This document shows positions 25,225-34,800 of a stretch of DNA of 64,000 bases, piece by piece; positions within the stretch are counted from its first letter, which is position 1, and each line of letters opens with the position of its first letter. Below the pieces are notes generated by a model. The model was not told the origin of the DNA, did no database searches, and worked only from the letters and a program-made list of their open reading frames with translations. Source of the stretch: Thysanoteuthis rhombus (Eukaryota; Mollusca; Cephalopoda; Oegopsida; Thysanoteuthidae); assembly GCA_963457665.1 (NCBI GenBank), contig OY735207.1:56500699-56564698 (forward strand), in the 5' to 3' direction. Made by a program: the position numbers and the translations under genes.

Positions 25225-25467
25225 AAACGGGCATTTTGTTTCCCTAATCACAAAAAACAGAAGATATTACCGGTTACTAATGAGTGCGAAGTGCTAACAT
25301 TTATCGGGTCTATATCCTCATGAACCTCATTTTTTTTATAAACATACAAATAGCTCTATTTACTCTGTTGGATAAAATTATACTTTGATCAAATAATGTT
25401 GTAAACAACAAATCTTAAACAGATAAAGTCTATTCTCTATATCTTTCTTCTTGAACTAACAAAATAT

Positions 25468-25500
<33 letters not shown>
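25225..25500 (+). repeat. dispersed repeat C, copy 2, with (TG)n
   Basis: It shares GGGCATTTTGT, AGAAGATATTACCGG, TTACTAATGAGTGCGAAG and AGCTCTATTTACTCTG with 12090-12290. A (TG)n run follows at about 25471-25500. Confidence 0.45.
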
Positions 25501-25502
<2 letters not shown>

Positions 25503-25548
25503 TTGTGAATTCGTTATATCAATTGAAATGACCTAATGCTATTATATA

Positions 25549-25650
25549 GTGAGTATGAATCACTTAGACAGCGTAAATAGATTAAAGAAAAAGAAAAAAT
25601 CGTTGGAATCGAACTGGCCACCAATAACGGGAGGTAATTTCAAATTGAGC
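25549..25650 (+). repeat. AGACAACGTAAATCGAATAAA repeat module, copy 2
   Basis: It shares CACTTAGACAGCGTAAATAG and CCAATAACGGGAGGTAATTT with 52745-52845, and the first part with 7985. Confidence 0.4.
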
Positions 25651-25700
25651 TTAAAATATTATAAGGAATTCGTCAATATTCTTTCAGATTTTATATTCAT

Positions 25701-25726
25701 TTCTTCTTTTTCTTCTTCTTCTTCTT

Positions 25727-25812
<86 letters not shown>

Positions 25813-25829
25813 TAATAATAATGATGATA
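25701..25829. repeat. (TTC)n followed by (AAT)n
   Basis: TTC units end at about 25756 and AAT/GAT units run to 25829, immediately before LINE copy 1. They generate spurious Ser-, Arg- and Leu-rich frames. Confidence 0.95.
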
Positions 25830-27356
25830 TATCTACGACATGATTCCACACAGCTGAATACTCGAACGCCTCAGAATATTCAAGATCCGAGGACCAGTGG
25901 TAAGATTCACAGCCAACCCAATGAAAAAACTGGAAAGTAAACCTGAATGCCACAGGAGAAAACTTAGCAAAGGTAAGTATAATAAGGGGAATCTTCCTGG
26001 GAGATTCTCTGTCTCCATTACTATCTGATCCAACCACGATACCACTTAAGAGAATCCTGACAAACAACAAAGGATACCAATTCTCCAACGCTGAGGGAGA
26101 GGTCAAACACCTAACGTATATGGACGACATAAAACCACTTGCAAAGAACAGGGGAGAGCTTGGACCGTTGTTCAACAAAGTGATAGAATACAGCAATGGC
26201 ATTGGGATGGAGTTTTGAACAGAAAATATGCACTAATGGTACTGCACAAAGGAAGGCTTGCTGCAATAGAAGGAATGAATTCCCTCATAGGAAAATTAGA
26301 GCATTGACCACACAAGATCATCACAAATACCTGGGAGTTCTCGAATGTGACATGATAAAACGGAAAGAAATGAAAGAGAAAATAAGAACAGAATACTTTA
26401 GGAGAATAATGAAATAACCACACTAAACAGCAGGAACCTGATAAAAGGAGTGAACTGGCTGTATCAGTAAGATAGATAGAGCCATTCCTTGAAAAGAAAA
26501 AGGAAGAACTAAAATCAATTGACCAGTGAACAAAAAAGCTCATGATTATGCACAAGGCCTTACACCCAAGAGATGGCACGAATAGATTATGTGCGAAAAG
26601 GGAAGAACATGACAGAGGATCCATCAGCATGGAAGACTGTTCAGAGGGCCAAAAAAGTTCCAGAAAAATTTGTGCCAGCTAACAGTGAAGACATTATAAA
26701 AAGTGCCCGTAGTAGTGCAACAAACAACAAAGTGGAAAATGATTGAACAGCGCAGCAGACAAGGAGAGAAACATAGGAACGGAAAAAAGTTGTACGGTTA
26801 ATTTGAAAGACAGATACAGAATATTGCAGACGGGGGATCCTGGACATGGCTACGCCAAAGAAACCTGAAGAGAGAAACAGAATTGCTCATCATGGTAGCC
26901 CAAAACAAATGCATCAGGACAAACTATATTAAAGCAAAAATCGACCGAATGCAGACAAACAGCAAGTGCTACCTGTGTGATGAAAGAGATGAGACCGTAA
27001 ACCACACAGCTAGTGAATGAATGTAATCAAGTAGTCCAGGAAGAGACACGATAGAGTAGCAACAGTGATACACTGGAAACTGGGCAAAAAGGTGATAGCA
27101 GCATAAACTGGAGACAGTCCCAGATAAAGACGTCATAAATTACTTTGGGCTTTTAACATCCAAACTGACCACCCCATCCAAGCAAAGAGACCAGGTGTAG
27201 TAATGGTAGGCAAGAGGAGGAGAACCAACCAAATAATATACGTGGCTGTGCCTGCAGACCTTTCAGTAAATTGGAAAGATAGTGAAATGCTGGGAAAAAA
27301 ACAGGACCTATCAAGAAAGCTAAAGAATCCAGTAGTGACCACAAGGCAACTGGAGA
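25830..27356 (+). pseudogene. RLE-type LINE (R2-group), copy 1, decayed
   Basis: This is a broken non-LTR retrotransposon ORF. In successive frames it gives RGIFLGDSLSPLLS (the RGxxQGDxLSP block of the reverse transcriptase; Q is replaced by L here), then LTYMDDIKPLAKN (the catalytic YMDD), then the thumb region. After that come a Cys-rich knuckle (CYLCDERDETVNH) and an RPG-V segment where the endonuclease RPD should be. Many stops and frameshifts make it dead. The C-terminal segment after KKQDLSRKLK is joined directly to the last bases of the 3' UTR, so about 390 bases present in copy 2 are missing. It reaches farther upstream than copy 2. It lies between (AAT)n arrays. Confidence 0.8.

Positions 27357-27437
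<81 letters not shown>
27357..27437. repeat. (AAT)n between two LINE copies
   Basis: Pure AAT units form the 3' tail of copy 1 and directly touch the truncated 5' end of copy 2. Confidence 0.95.
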
Positions 27438-28936
27438 CCTGAAAAACAGCAAAGGATACCACTTCTCTAAAACAAAAGGAAAGGTCAACCACTTAATGTA
27501 CATGGACGATATTAAATTGTTTGCAAAAAATAGGGGAGAGCTTGAGACTCTGTTCAACGAAGTAACGGAATATAGTGAGGACATAGGAATGGAGTTTGGG
27601 ATAGAAAAATGTGCAATCATGGTGATGCACAAAGGAAGGCTTTCAATGACTGAGGGAATTGAACTTCCGGACAACAACAAGATTAGGGCATTGACTGCAC
27701 AAGACCGATACAAGTACCTAGGTGTCCTTGAATGTGACACGATAAAACGGGAAGAGATGAAGGAGAAAATTAAGAGAGAATACCTCAGAAGGATAAGGAA
27801 AATATTAGAAAAAAAATTAAATAGAAGAAATCTAATAAAAGGAATGAACACCTGGGCTGTGTCAGTAGTTAGGTATACAGGACCATTCCTAGGATGGACA
27901 AAGGAAGAGCTCCAATCAATGGATAGGCGAACAAGGAAACTTATGACGATGCATAAAGCATTACACCCTAGGGATGATACAGATAGACTATACGTTAAGA
28001 GAAAAGAAGGTGGTAGGGGACTCATCAGCATAGAAGATTGTGTCCAGAGAGCTAAAGTAGTCCTAGATAGATATGTGCAAACAAATAGTGAAGAAATCAT
28101 AAAGAGCGCGAGGGATAGTGCAACACACAATAAAGTAGAAAACAATGAAACAGTACAGCAAACTAGAAAAGAAAAGTGGGAAGGGAAAAAATTGTACGGC
28201 GAGTTTAAAAGACAGATAAAAGATATAGCAGACGAGAAATCATGGACGTGGTTACGAAAGGGAAACCTTAAGAGAGAAACAGAATCGCTCATCATGGCAG
28301 CCCAAAACAAAAGCACAAGGACAAACTACATAAAAGCAAAAATCGACAGAACACAGACAAACAGCAAATGCCGCATGTGCGGTGAAAGAGATGAGACAGT
28401 AAACCACATAACTAGTGAATGTAGTCAGCTTGCCCAGAAGGAGTATAAGCATAGACACGATAGAGTAGCAACGATGATACACTGGGAACTAAGTAAACAA
28501 ATGGGATTCAACCATGGGGAAAAGTGGTATCAACACAAGCCAGAGGCAGTTTTGGAGAATGACAACCACAAACTTCTGTGGGACTTTGACATCCAAACTG
28601 ACCACCTCATCCAGGCAAGAAGGCCGGACTTAGTAATAGTAGACAAAAAAAGGAAGGCCTGCCAAATAGTAGACGTTGCTGTGCCTGCAGACCATAGAGT
28701 AAAAAAGAAGGAGGGTGAAAAAAAGGGAAAAATACCAGGACCTAGCAAGGGAGTTAAGGAAAATGTGGAACATGAAAACCAGGGTAGTACCGGTCATAGT
28801 GGGAGCACTAGGAACTGTCCCCACAACGCTGAGGGAGAGACTGGAGGAGATCGGGATTAGGGGGAGGATAGAGACCGTACAGACCACAGCGCTACTTGGA
28901 ACTGCACGGATACTGAGGAAGGTGCAAGAGATATAA
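27438..28936 (+). pseudogene. RLE-type LINE ORF, copy 2, nearly intact 3' part
   Basis: This is the C-terminal part of a reverse transcriptase plus restriction-like endonuclease, the type that nicks the target and primes cDNA synthesis there. The long frame 27496-28860 (454 codons) opens with YMDD (residues 2-5), the catalytic core of reverse transcriptase, then thumb segments (AVSVVRYTGPFL, RKLMTMHKALHPRDD). Residues C292, C295, H304, C309 form the CCHC knuckle. RPD (376-378) and D393 in QIVDVAVPAD fit the endonuclease core of R2-group elements. A seven-A run at 28718-28724 shifts the frame; the genuine C-terminus (KYQDLARELRKMWNMK onward) continues in another frame to 28936. It is 5'-truncated just before YMDD, at the (AAT)n. 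Membership in the RLE group is firm; choosing among R2, R4/Dong, NeSL and Hero is not possible by eye. Confidence 0.88.
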
Positions 28937-29180
28937 GGACTGCAACGAATTGTAGCCCTGACATGATAGTTGAAAGAGAGAGGAGACGTTAGCTGAAGAC
29001 CTGAGGAGACTTATTGTCACTCAGCCCTCAGCGATAACCACTGGGCAACCGGTGTGAAACTGTAAATCGCAGAATTACTGCGACCTACAAGTACTAGGAG
29101 AGGAGGGCTGGAGACTTGAGGAGAATTGCTGTCACTCAAACTCCAGCGGTTACCACCAGGCAACTGGTGAGAGATTAAAA
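28937..29180 (+). repeat. 3' UTR of the RLE LINE, internally duplicated
   Basis: It consists of two related ~100-base units. The first holds GAAGACCTGAGGAGACTTAT, TGTCACTCAGCC and CCACTGGGCAACCGGTGTGA. The second holds GGAGACTTGAGGAGAATTGC, TGTCACTCAAACTCC and CCACCAGGCAACTGGTGAGA. The same two-unit layout occurs at both copies near 59.5 and 60.6 kb on the minus strand. Confidence 0.8.
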
Positions 29181-29246
<66 letters not shown>

Positions 29247-29262
29247 TATAATAATGATGATA
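29181..29262. repeat. (AAT)n tail of LINE copy 2
   Basis: AAT units follow the 3' UTR end GAGAGATTAAAA directly. Confidence 0.95.
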
Positions 29263-29393
29263 CTTCTATATCTCTCTATATATAATCAATCTGATTAATA
29301 GTCAACACTGAATTAATCATATTGACAAAAAAAAGAGATTATGTGGCAAAATGATTATTCATGGTTTAATGTAAATACTATTTTCAATTTTAG

Positions 29394-29458
29394 GCTGCAG
29401 ACATATCGATGTTTGTGAATATCGATGGTAATTGTCGTCCCTTTTACCCAAATAAACT
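29394..29458 (+). other. weak exon-like segment
   Basis: An acceptor-like TTTTCAATTTTAG precedes 65 bases, and a donor GTAAGT follows. Only one frame is open (AADISMFVNIDGNCRPFYPN). It contains the direct repeat ATATCGATG. Length is not a multiple of three and the phases (0 and 2) differ from the other candidates. Chance is likely. Confidence 0.13.
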
Positions 29459-29599
29459 GTAAGTTCTCAATCGCATAAATTTGCTTGAGGCAGATGTAAA
29501 AACGGACTTACAAATGTAGATTTTCATAGCATAGGTCGCTAAAATTGCAGAATGCATCGATAGTGATCTTATGTATCGTAATATCAATACAATGAAAGA

Positions 29600-30150
29600 C
29601 TCCTCATATTACACCAAAATGCATTGGACTCGCTGGAATTCGTACCATTGCCATAGTTAGACCACGTAGAGCCTGTTCAACACCTATACGGGCGATCAAC
29701 TGGTGATCGCTAGGTGCTGTATTTAGCTAGGGGATCATGTGAAGAACCTCGTTTATACTCTTTGGAGGAGACAGATCTCTCCACTACGCTCAATACATCC
29801 CGTCCTAACCCCGAACCCTTCGATTGGTTTGGCTGTAACGACAAGAAATGAGCGAATGAAGGCCTTGCACATCAACGCCAAGTATAATGCACTGGGTTCG
29901 GAACAGTGATTGAGATAAACAAAAGCGGGAAATGAATTAGAAATGAAAGCCTGAAGTAGCAATCAGCATAGTGCAGTAGTTTCCATGGAGATATTGACTC
30001 ACCAGAAACAGTGATGGATTAACTGTTACTTTAGTTAGGCTCCCCCAACCTTGCCCCACTCCTGTCCAACCTTTCGTTGAATAGAAGGAAATGAGGTTGA
30101 GTCACGTTAAATGACTTATATCGTTGTATTTTGTATACTGTACATCATAC
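29600..30150. other. unassigned, GC-richer stretch
   Basis: About 50 bases near 29966-30015 (AGTGCAGTAGTTTCCATGGA and following) resemble 31503-31555 (AGTGCAGCAGTTTCCAAGGA), so part of it is a dispersed repeat of unknown type. A GATCAACTGGTGATCGCTAG quasi-palindrome lies at 29695. Confidence 0.35.
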
Positions 30151-30154
30151 TGCA

Positions 30155-30490
30155 ATCATAATCATCATCATCATCATCTTAGCGTTTTAGTATTTCGTAG
30201 GAGATGGGCCTTTCCCAAGACTCTCCAGTCCTCCCTATCATGAACTTTGCGGAACCAATAGTTTCTGACTTAGTCTTGTACGTCACCTAAATTTGTTTTT
30301 TTCTTGGCCACAGTTTTGGATATGATCTCTGGGGGTCCACATTGTGAGTCGTCATGACCATTGATTGTCTGCTGTAACACAACCAGCCCATAGTCATTTG
30401 AGTTTTTTTATCGAATCAATAATATTTTTGACTCCCGTTTTTCTCTCTCTACAAAGCCTTAGAGGCATTACTTTGAAACGTTTGGAGGCT
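30155..30490 (-). pseudogene. RTE-type LINE remnant, 3' end
   Basis: A short ATCATCATC run (tail, 30160-30178) is followed on the plus strand by the reverse complement of the family 3' end, including GTGAGTCGTCATGACCATTG, ACCAGCCCATAGTCATTTGA and GACTCCCGTTTTTCTCTCTC. It has the same layout as 15.2 and 51.4 kb and is truncated near 30480. Confidence 0.65.
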
Positions 30491-31100
30491 AATTTAGAAA
30501 AGAAATAATACTATTGTAATATTCCAGACATTGGTAATATACGCAAAAGCAAAGATATGGTATACCCATATGTATACCCGATAATACATTTTTTGTACAC
30601 TCAAACTTACATCGGAGTACTCTGTGTAATATACTACATACAGTAGTTTGAAATTGAATTTTGGGAAAGTGCAATTTTTGATATCCCAGGTATAAGAAAA
30701 TATGAAAAAGATATTAAATATCACCAGAAATTTTCACGTGTATTCATGAGCAAATCATTTTTTTCTCTCAACCCCCTCCTTTGTTGCCCCCCTCGGCTTA
30801 AGCCTGATCAGCATAGATTTCGTCAGTTTTCAAGAGATTCTGACTCATTGTGTATGATTGTATGCATGTATTAAGCACACAGACCCGTCCATGGGACGAG
30901 AGGGCTAAAAAATACTTGACATTTACCCCTTGTTAGACTTAAGCAAAAAAGTGTTTTGTTAAAATATTCCAATAGCTTTTTTTTTCAAATCTTCCGACAT
31001 CTTTTTTTTTTTTTTAGCTAGGGCTCAATTTACAAGATTATATCAATCATATGTAAGATTATGCTGAATATGTCCCTTATTTTGTGCATGGTAGCGTTCA
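30491..31100. other. unassigned AT-rich sequence
   Basis: Nothing recognised beyond T runs at 30980-31015. Confidence 0.35.
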
Positions 31101-31104
31101 CACT

Positions 31105-31310
31105 TTTCCTTAAAAAAAAAGGGGGACTTTTTCCTATCGATCACCGCCAAAAAATAGGCGAGAGAGGTAACATTCATTGATCACCCCTTTTTCCAATTTT
31201 TAAACTGATCACCCGTGACTTGGCATGCTGGGGGAGGTTTATGTCCAACGACGGACGTTAAAAGACATGATGATGATGATGACTTGGCATGCAGTCAAAT
31301 CAAGGTAGGG
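31105..31310 (-). repeat. TGATCA-box dispersed repeat with an insertion
   Basis: The reverse-orientation landmarks are GATCACCGCCAAAAAATAGG, CATTCATTGATCACCCCTTT, AACTGATCACCCGTGACTTG and GCATGCAGTCAAATCAAGG. The copy is interrupted at 31229-31279 by an RTE fragment. Confidence 0.75.
31216..31292 (+). mobile_element. 51-bp RTE LINE 3' insertion with 13-bp target-site duplication
   Basis: TGACTTGGCATGC occurs at 31216-31228 and again at 31280-31292. Between them is GGAGGTTTATGTCCAACGAC followed by GGACGTTAAAAGACATGATG, the extreme 3' end of the RTE family (compare 40465-40515), ending in ATGATGATGA. Removing one duplicate and the insert leaves a continuous TGATCA-box repeat, so this is a very short 5'-truncated retroposition event. 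Confidence 0.85.
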
Positions 31311-31429
31311 ATGTGAATTTTATATACAGATTAATAATATGCCTAATTTTGGTGACGATTGTTCTCATTGTTCTTATTGCTGTTACGGTAGAAAAATAAA
31401 GTCAACTTGATTTTTCGAGGTAGATGGAA

Positions 31430-31990
31430 TCGAAAATTGCGTTTATTTCGTGGTGAGCCATTATGACGACACAGAGCGCAATCTTTCTTTATTGTCTCCA
31501 GCACAGTGCAGCAGTTTCCAAGGAGAAAATTACTAACCGGAAGAAACATACGCGCAGCAGGAAGTCTCATTTTGGAATATTGCAAATTGTTTTTGTTTTC
31601 GTTATATAATCCCGCCTTTTTTCTGGCTCAAGGGCAAAACGGATTGAAATTAACTATATGAATTAGGTCTATGAAAGAACTTATGTTTGTTTTTTGATAA
31701 ATGCTATTTCTAATTGATCGATTATTTAAAAAAGGATAGAGATAACGTCAAATATTTCGCCCAAACTTTGCTTTTACAACCAAGGCAATGGCAGTTTGAT
31801 ACCTATTTATTTCCAATAGAAAAGCGGGAAATTTGTACATTATTAATCATATTAAGTAAGAATAACAACTACACATGGATATCATTGTCCTTAACACAAA
31901 AGCAAGCTTGAAGGGAATTATAACCACTTTCAATCCTTTTTACACATGACCCATCAGAAAAAAAATACTACTAACTACCCGGGAACGAAA
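31430..31990. other. unassigned sequence with a 65-codon frame
   Basis: The repeat shared with 29966 lies at about 31500-31555. The plus frame 31714-31911 (DNVKYFAQTLLLQPRQWQFD and onward) has no recognised domain; a GTAAG occurs inside it at 31856. Confidence 0.25.
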
Positions 31991-32059
31991 GTTGTATTAC
32001 AGGGTGTTATTACTGTCTGGGTCAACAAAGCAAAATCTGAAGTGAATATTATCTGCCGA

Positions 32060-32620
32060 CACAATCTATCTACAGCAATTTATCTACAGATATAAAAAAT
32101 ATATATACATAAACAATTACATATACGTACAAGATCATATAAACACATAAACACAAACGTATACATACACACACATATACACTCATACAACCACATGCAC
32201 ATAAATGCATATACATACACATTTACGCATTCATACATGCATACACATGCATGCTCAAGTCTAAACACATTTTTTCGTGCCTATGTTTCAAAATGAATGT
32301 CAATATGTATGTATATATGTATATATTTATGTGTGAATGTGCGTGCATGTGAATGTATGTATATACATATATGTGTGTATGTGTATGTATGTAAGTGTTT
32401 ATGTGTATAAGTGCATACGTGTGTAAATATCTTAGTATGTATTAATATATGCGGATCTATTCGTCGAATTACCTTTATATACCGTTGTAGGTAAATATCA
32501 TCCCTTGGTGAAATATTGTAGACGAATTGTATTCGAAGATAAATCATCGTAGATGAATTTTTGTTGGTGAATTGTTGTCGATGAATTGTTGCAGACAAAT
32601 CCACCAAGAACCAGGTACGA
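32060..32620. repeat. degenerate TATG/CATA low-complexity and a TGAATTGT module
   Basis: Loose ATACATAC/TGTATGTA steps run from 32090 to 32450. From 32500, repeated TGAATT and GTAGATGAAT steps resemble the module at 2580. Confidence 0.6.
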
Positions 32621-32629
32621 GGAATGTGA

Positions 32630-32868
32630 ATAACTTGAAGGACGGAAAGACGAGCACGATATTTGAAGGGAATGAAATTATTGGAAATAAATAGGATTCC
32701 CGACTCGGCGGAAATTAAAACTACGTTCCGAATCGCTTTGAATTTAATGCCTTTAAATAAATATAAAATACAATTTTCTTTTCACAACGCCGGAACTAAA
32801 TTTGATTTCATGCAGAGAAAATGTACGTCGGAAATGAATTGCAACGTATTCACAGATTCGGAAAAAAA
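32630..32868 (+). repeat. dispersed repeat D, copy 1
   Basis: It matches 37981-38222 over about 235 bases at roughly 85-90 percent by eye: AACTTGAAGGACGGAAAGAC, GGGAATGAAATTATTGGAAA, GCGGAAATTAAAA, CGCTTTGAAT, CGCCGGAACTAAATTTGATT, GTCGGAAATGAATTG. No ORF or tail was recognised. Copy 1 ends at a poly-A run, copy 2 does not. Confidence 0.8.
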
Positions 32869-33379
32869 AAAAAACAAACAAAAAACAAAAACAAAATCAC
32901 AATTCAATAATTCTCAATCTGAGGGCTCGTGGCCATCAAGAAGGGGGGGATGTCGTGTAGTCGGTGGATTTTAGCCAGAAAACGATTTGAAAAAAAAATT
33001 TCAGTCGTATAATGGAAAGTATAATGATGAAAGAGAGATAACGATTCTAAATTGGGGAGGTATTACAGAAACCCGAGATTACCAAAAGAGAAATCCACTG
33101 ATATAAAATTGCTTGAACTGTTTGTATATCATATTGAGACAATCATCTGAATCAGTATATGCCCCTCCCGACCTCTGAAGTTCAGCATTGAGAATCTTAG
33201 CTTTTCATTTAGGATCACTGTTAGTAGAAACTTTTTTTTTTAAAGCAGAGAGGATGTGTTAGAATAAGCACATGACTTGGTCTTATGTAAGCGAAAGAAT
33301 GAAAGAGGGGCCAAACATCATGTGCCTTCCGCCCCCAAACACATTAGACGTATTTAAAGGAGGGGCTTTCAAGGTATCC
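32869..33379. other. unassigned sequence
   Basis: An A-rich stretch at 32863-32895, then nothing recognised. Confidence 0.35.
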
Positions 33380-33600
33380 CTTTTAACAAAGATGATGCTA
33401 AAGTGATCCCATTCAAATATTCAATGCATTGGACATCAATACAAAACTGTCATTCAGTGAAATTTGCGAACACTTCAGAATGATTACATTCACAAAACTA
33501 GTGAGTCATATTAGAACAAGCAAAAGTAAGAGAATTAATGAGATGCGTGGCTGAAAGCGTGACTTTTAAAGGAAACACCAAAAAGGAATTCGATTAATCA
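33380..33600 (+). pseudogene. Merlin-like transposase fragment, copy 1
   Basis: It aligns in DNA with 34350-34525: CATTCAGTGAAATTTGCGAA against CATTCAGTGAATTTTGTGAA, then a GAACAAGCAAAAGT block and GCGTGACTTTTAAAGGAAAC. Stops interrupt every frame. RTE sequence begins at about 33600, where the transposase should continue, so it appears to have been interrupted by that LINE. Confidence 0.45.
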
Positions 33601-33960
33601 CTCTAGGTTGGGAAGCTTCGGTAGAGTCAGCTCAACATTCAAGGACAAGAAAATCCCATTATTCCTGAAAGAAAGGGTATGAAACCAATGCATCCTCTTG
33701 ATAGTCACCTAATCAAAAGATTGACCCTTAAACTGAAAACTATGAAATGTACACAAGAGAGAATCTTACTCAACATCATATGGAGGGATCAGAGGACAGC
33801 ACAGTATATTAGAGAAAGCATGAGATACCACAGGATCCATTAAAAAACCTAAAATGACAATTGGTCGGCCATGATGCAAGAATGTCAACATCTGGCTGTG
33901 CGGTCTGACGAATCTTAAAGAGGGTCTTTTTCTAAGAGAGCGGCCAATAGTAATGATCAT
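33600..33960 (+). pseudogene. RTE-type LINE remnant
   Basis: Frames give GSFGRVSSTFKDKKIPLFLK, then HKRESYSTS-like residues and a WRDQRTAQYIRESMRYH-like segment, the diagnostic end of the RTE family (compare 40030-40260). The final (GAT)n tail is absent; the sequence grades into the minisatellite. Confidence 0.6.
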
Positions 33961-33964
33961 TATC

Positions 33965-34110
33965 CGGCAATGATAAATTTCAAAGGTTGATACATGTATG
34001 AGTGAAACAAATCTTCTTTATCTTCGTCAGTAAAATGAAGCACCAACAAATTAGATTATTTACATCAATGAAAGATACATTCTTTAAATTCATAAATAAA
34101 TCTATTTCTA
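33965..34110 (+). repeat. ~65-bp minisatellite, array 1
   Basis: Two degenerate units with TACATGTATGAGTGAAACAA, ATCTTCTTTATC, GTCAGTAAAATGAAGCA, then TTACATCAATGAAAGATACA. They match the arrays at 34541 and 35740. Confidence 0.5.
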
Positions 34111-34235
34111 TGTATCTAGTTTATGTACGAAGTTTAATTATTATTCTAAAATTTTGATGGTCTACCATTGGATACGCCTCTCCATAGAGCGAGGATAACA
34201 CATCTTCGGAGGTGAGTAGGTTCGATTGTCAAAAT

Positions 34236-34530
34236 CTTGGAAGGAGGAAGCGAGGATGATCGAACGGAAACTCCAGGGCGGGGGCGATATATTGAAATGA
34301 TCTTTTTCAGGAGAGAAGACTTTAAAGGGTTAACTCGAAACATCCAAGGAATCGGAATCCAGCACACAAACATTAATCATTCAGTGAATTTTGTGAACAC
34401 ATCGGATATATTGTATAAACAAACCATCGAGTCTTTTTGGAACAAACAAAAGTCCAGAGTTGAGGAGATACATTGCTGTAAGCGTGATTTTCCAAAGGAA
34501 TACCAAAATAAAATCATCTGGCGTGATAGA
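34236..34530 (+). pseudogene. Merlin-like (ISXO2-type) transposase fragment, copy 2
   Basis: Best copy of the three. The frame 34237-34533 reads NINHSVNFVN, then QTIESFWNKQKSRVEE, then KEYQNKIIWRDR. This matches the conserved end of ISXO2/Merlin transposases (NHSxxFVDP, HTQxIExxWxxxK, YLxEFMWRxR). The Glu in TIESFW would be the last residue of the DDE triad. The usual HTQ reads YKQ. The N-terminal part and both other catalytic residues are not seen. Its family assignment rests on motif order and is inference; cut-and-paste DNA transposition would be the ancestral role. Confidence 0.5.
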
Positions 34531-34540
34531 TAGGCGATAA

Positions 34541-34800
34541 TACATTTGAAAAATTATGTATTCGTATGATTAAACCATATCTTCTTTAACTGAGTCAATA
34601 AAATAAAGTATTGGAAATTCATGTATTCACATGAGTGAACAATATATTCTTTAGAATTGTCAATAAAAGAAAGCATTTAAAAATTTATATATTCATATGA
34701 GTGATATCTTCTTCAATTTTGTCCATAATATGAAACATTTGGAAATTAATGTATTCATTTGTGTGAGCAAATACTGTTTTGCCTTAATCCAACAAAATAG
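34541..34800 (+). repeat. ~65-bp minisatellite, array 2
   Basis: Four units start near 34545, 34612, 34678 and 34741. Each has AAATT[ct]ATGTATTCA[tc]ATGAG, a T-rich ATCTTCTT core, and GTCAATAAAA[tg]AAAGCATT. Identity between units is about 70-75 percent by eye. Confidence 0.75.

Noticed and set aside
25684-26630. 172- and 152-codon minus-strand frames
   Set aside because: They are antisense to LINE copy 1 and include the translated (TTC)n/(AAT)n arrays (poly-Leu and poly-Arg).
27153-28316. 387-codon minus-strand frame
   Set aside because: It is antisense to the RLE LINE and runs through the (AAT)n array as poly-Ile; the plus strand carries all recognisable motifs.
29394-29458. Fifth member of the exon set
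   Set aside because: Borders look good, but its phases (0 and 2) would break the frame of the phase 1-1 candidates, and it contains an internal ATATCGATG repeat; listed only as a weak feature.
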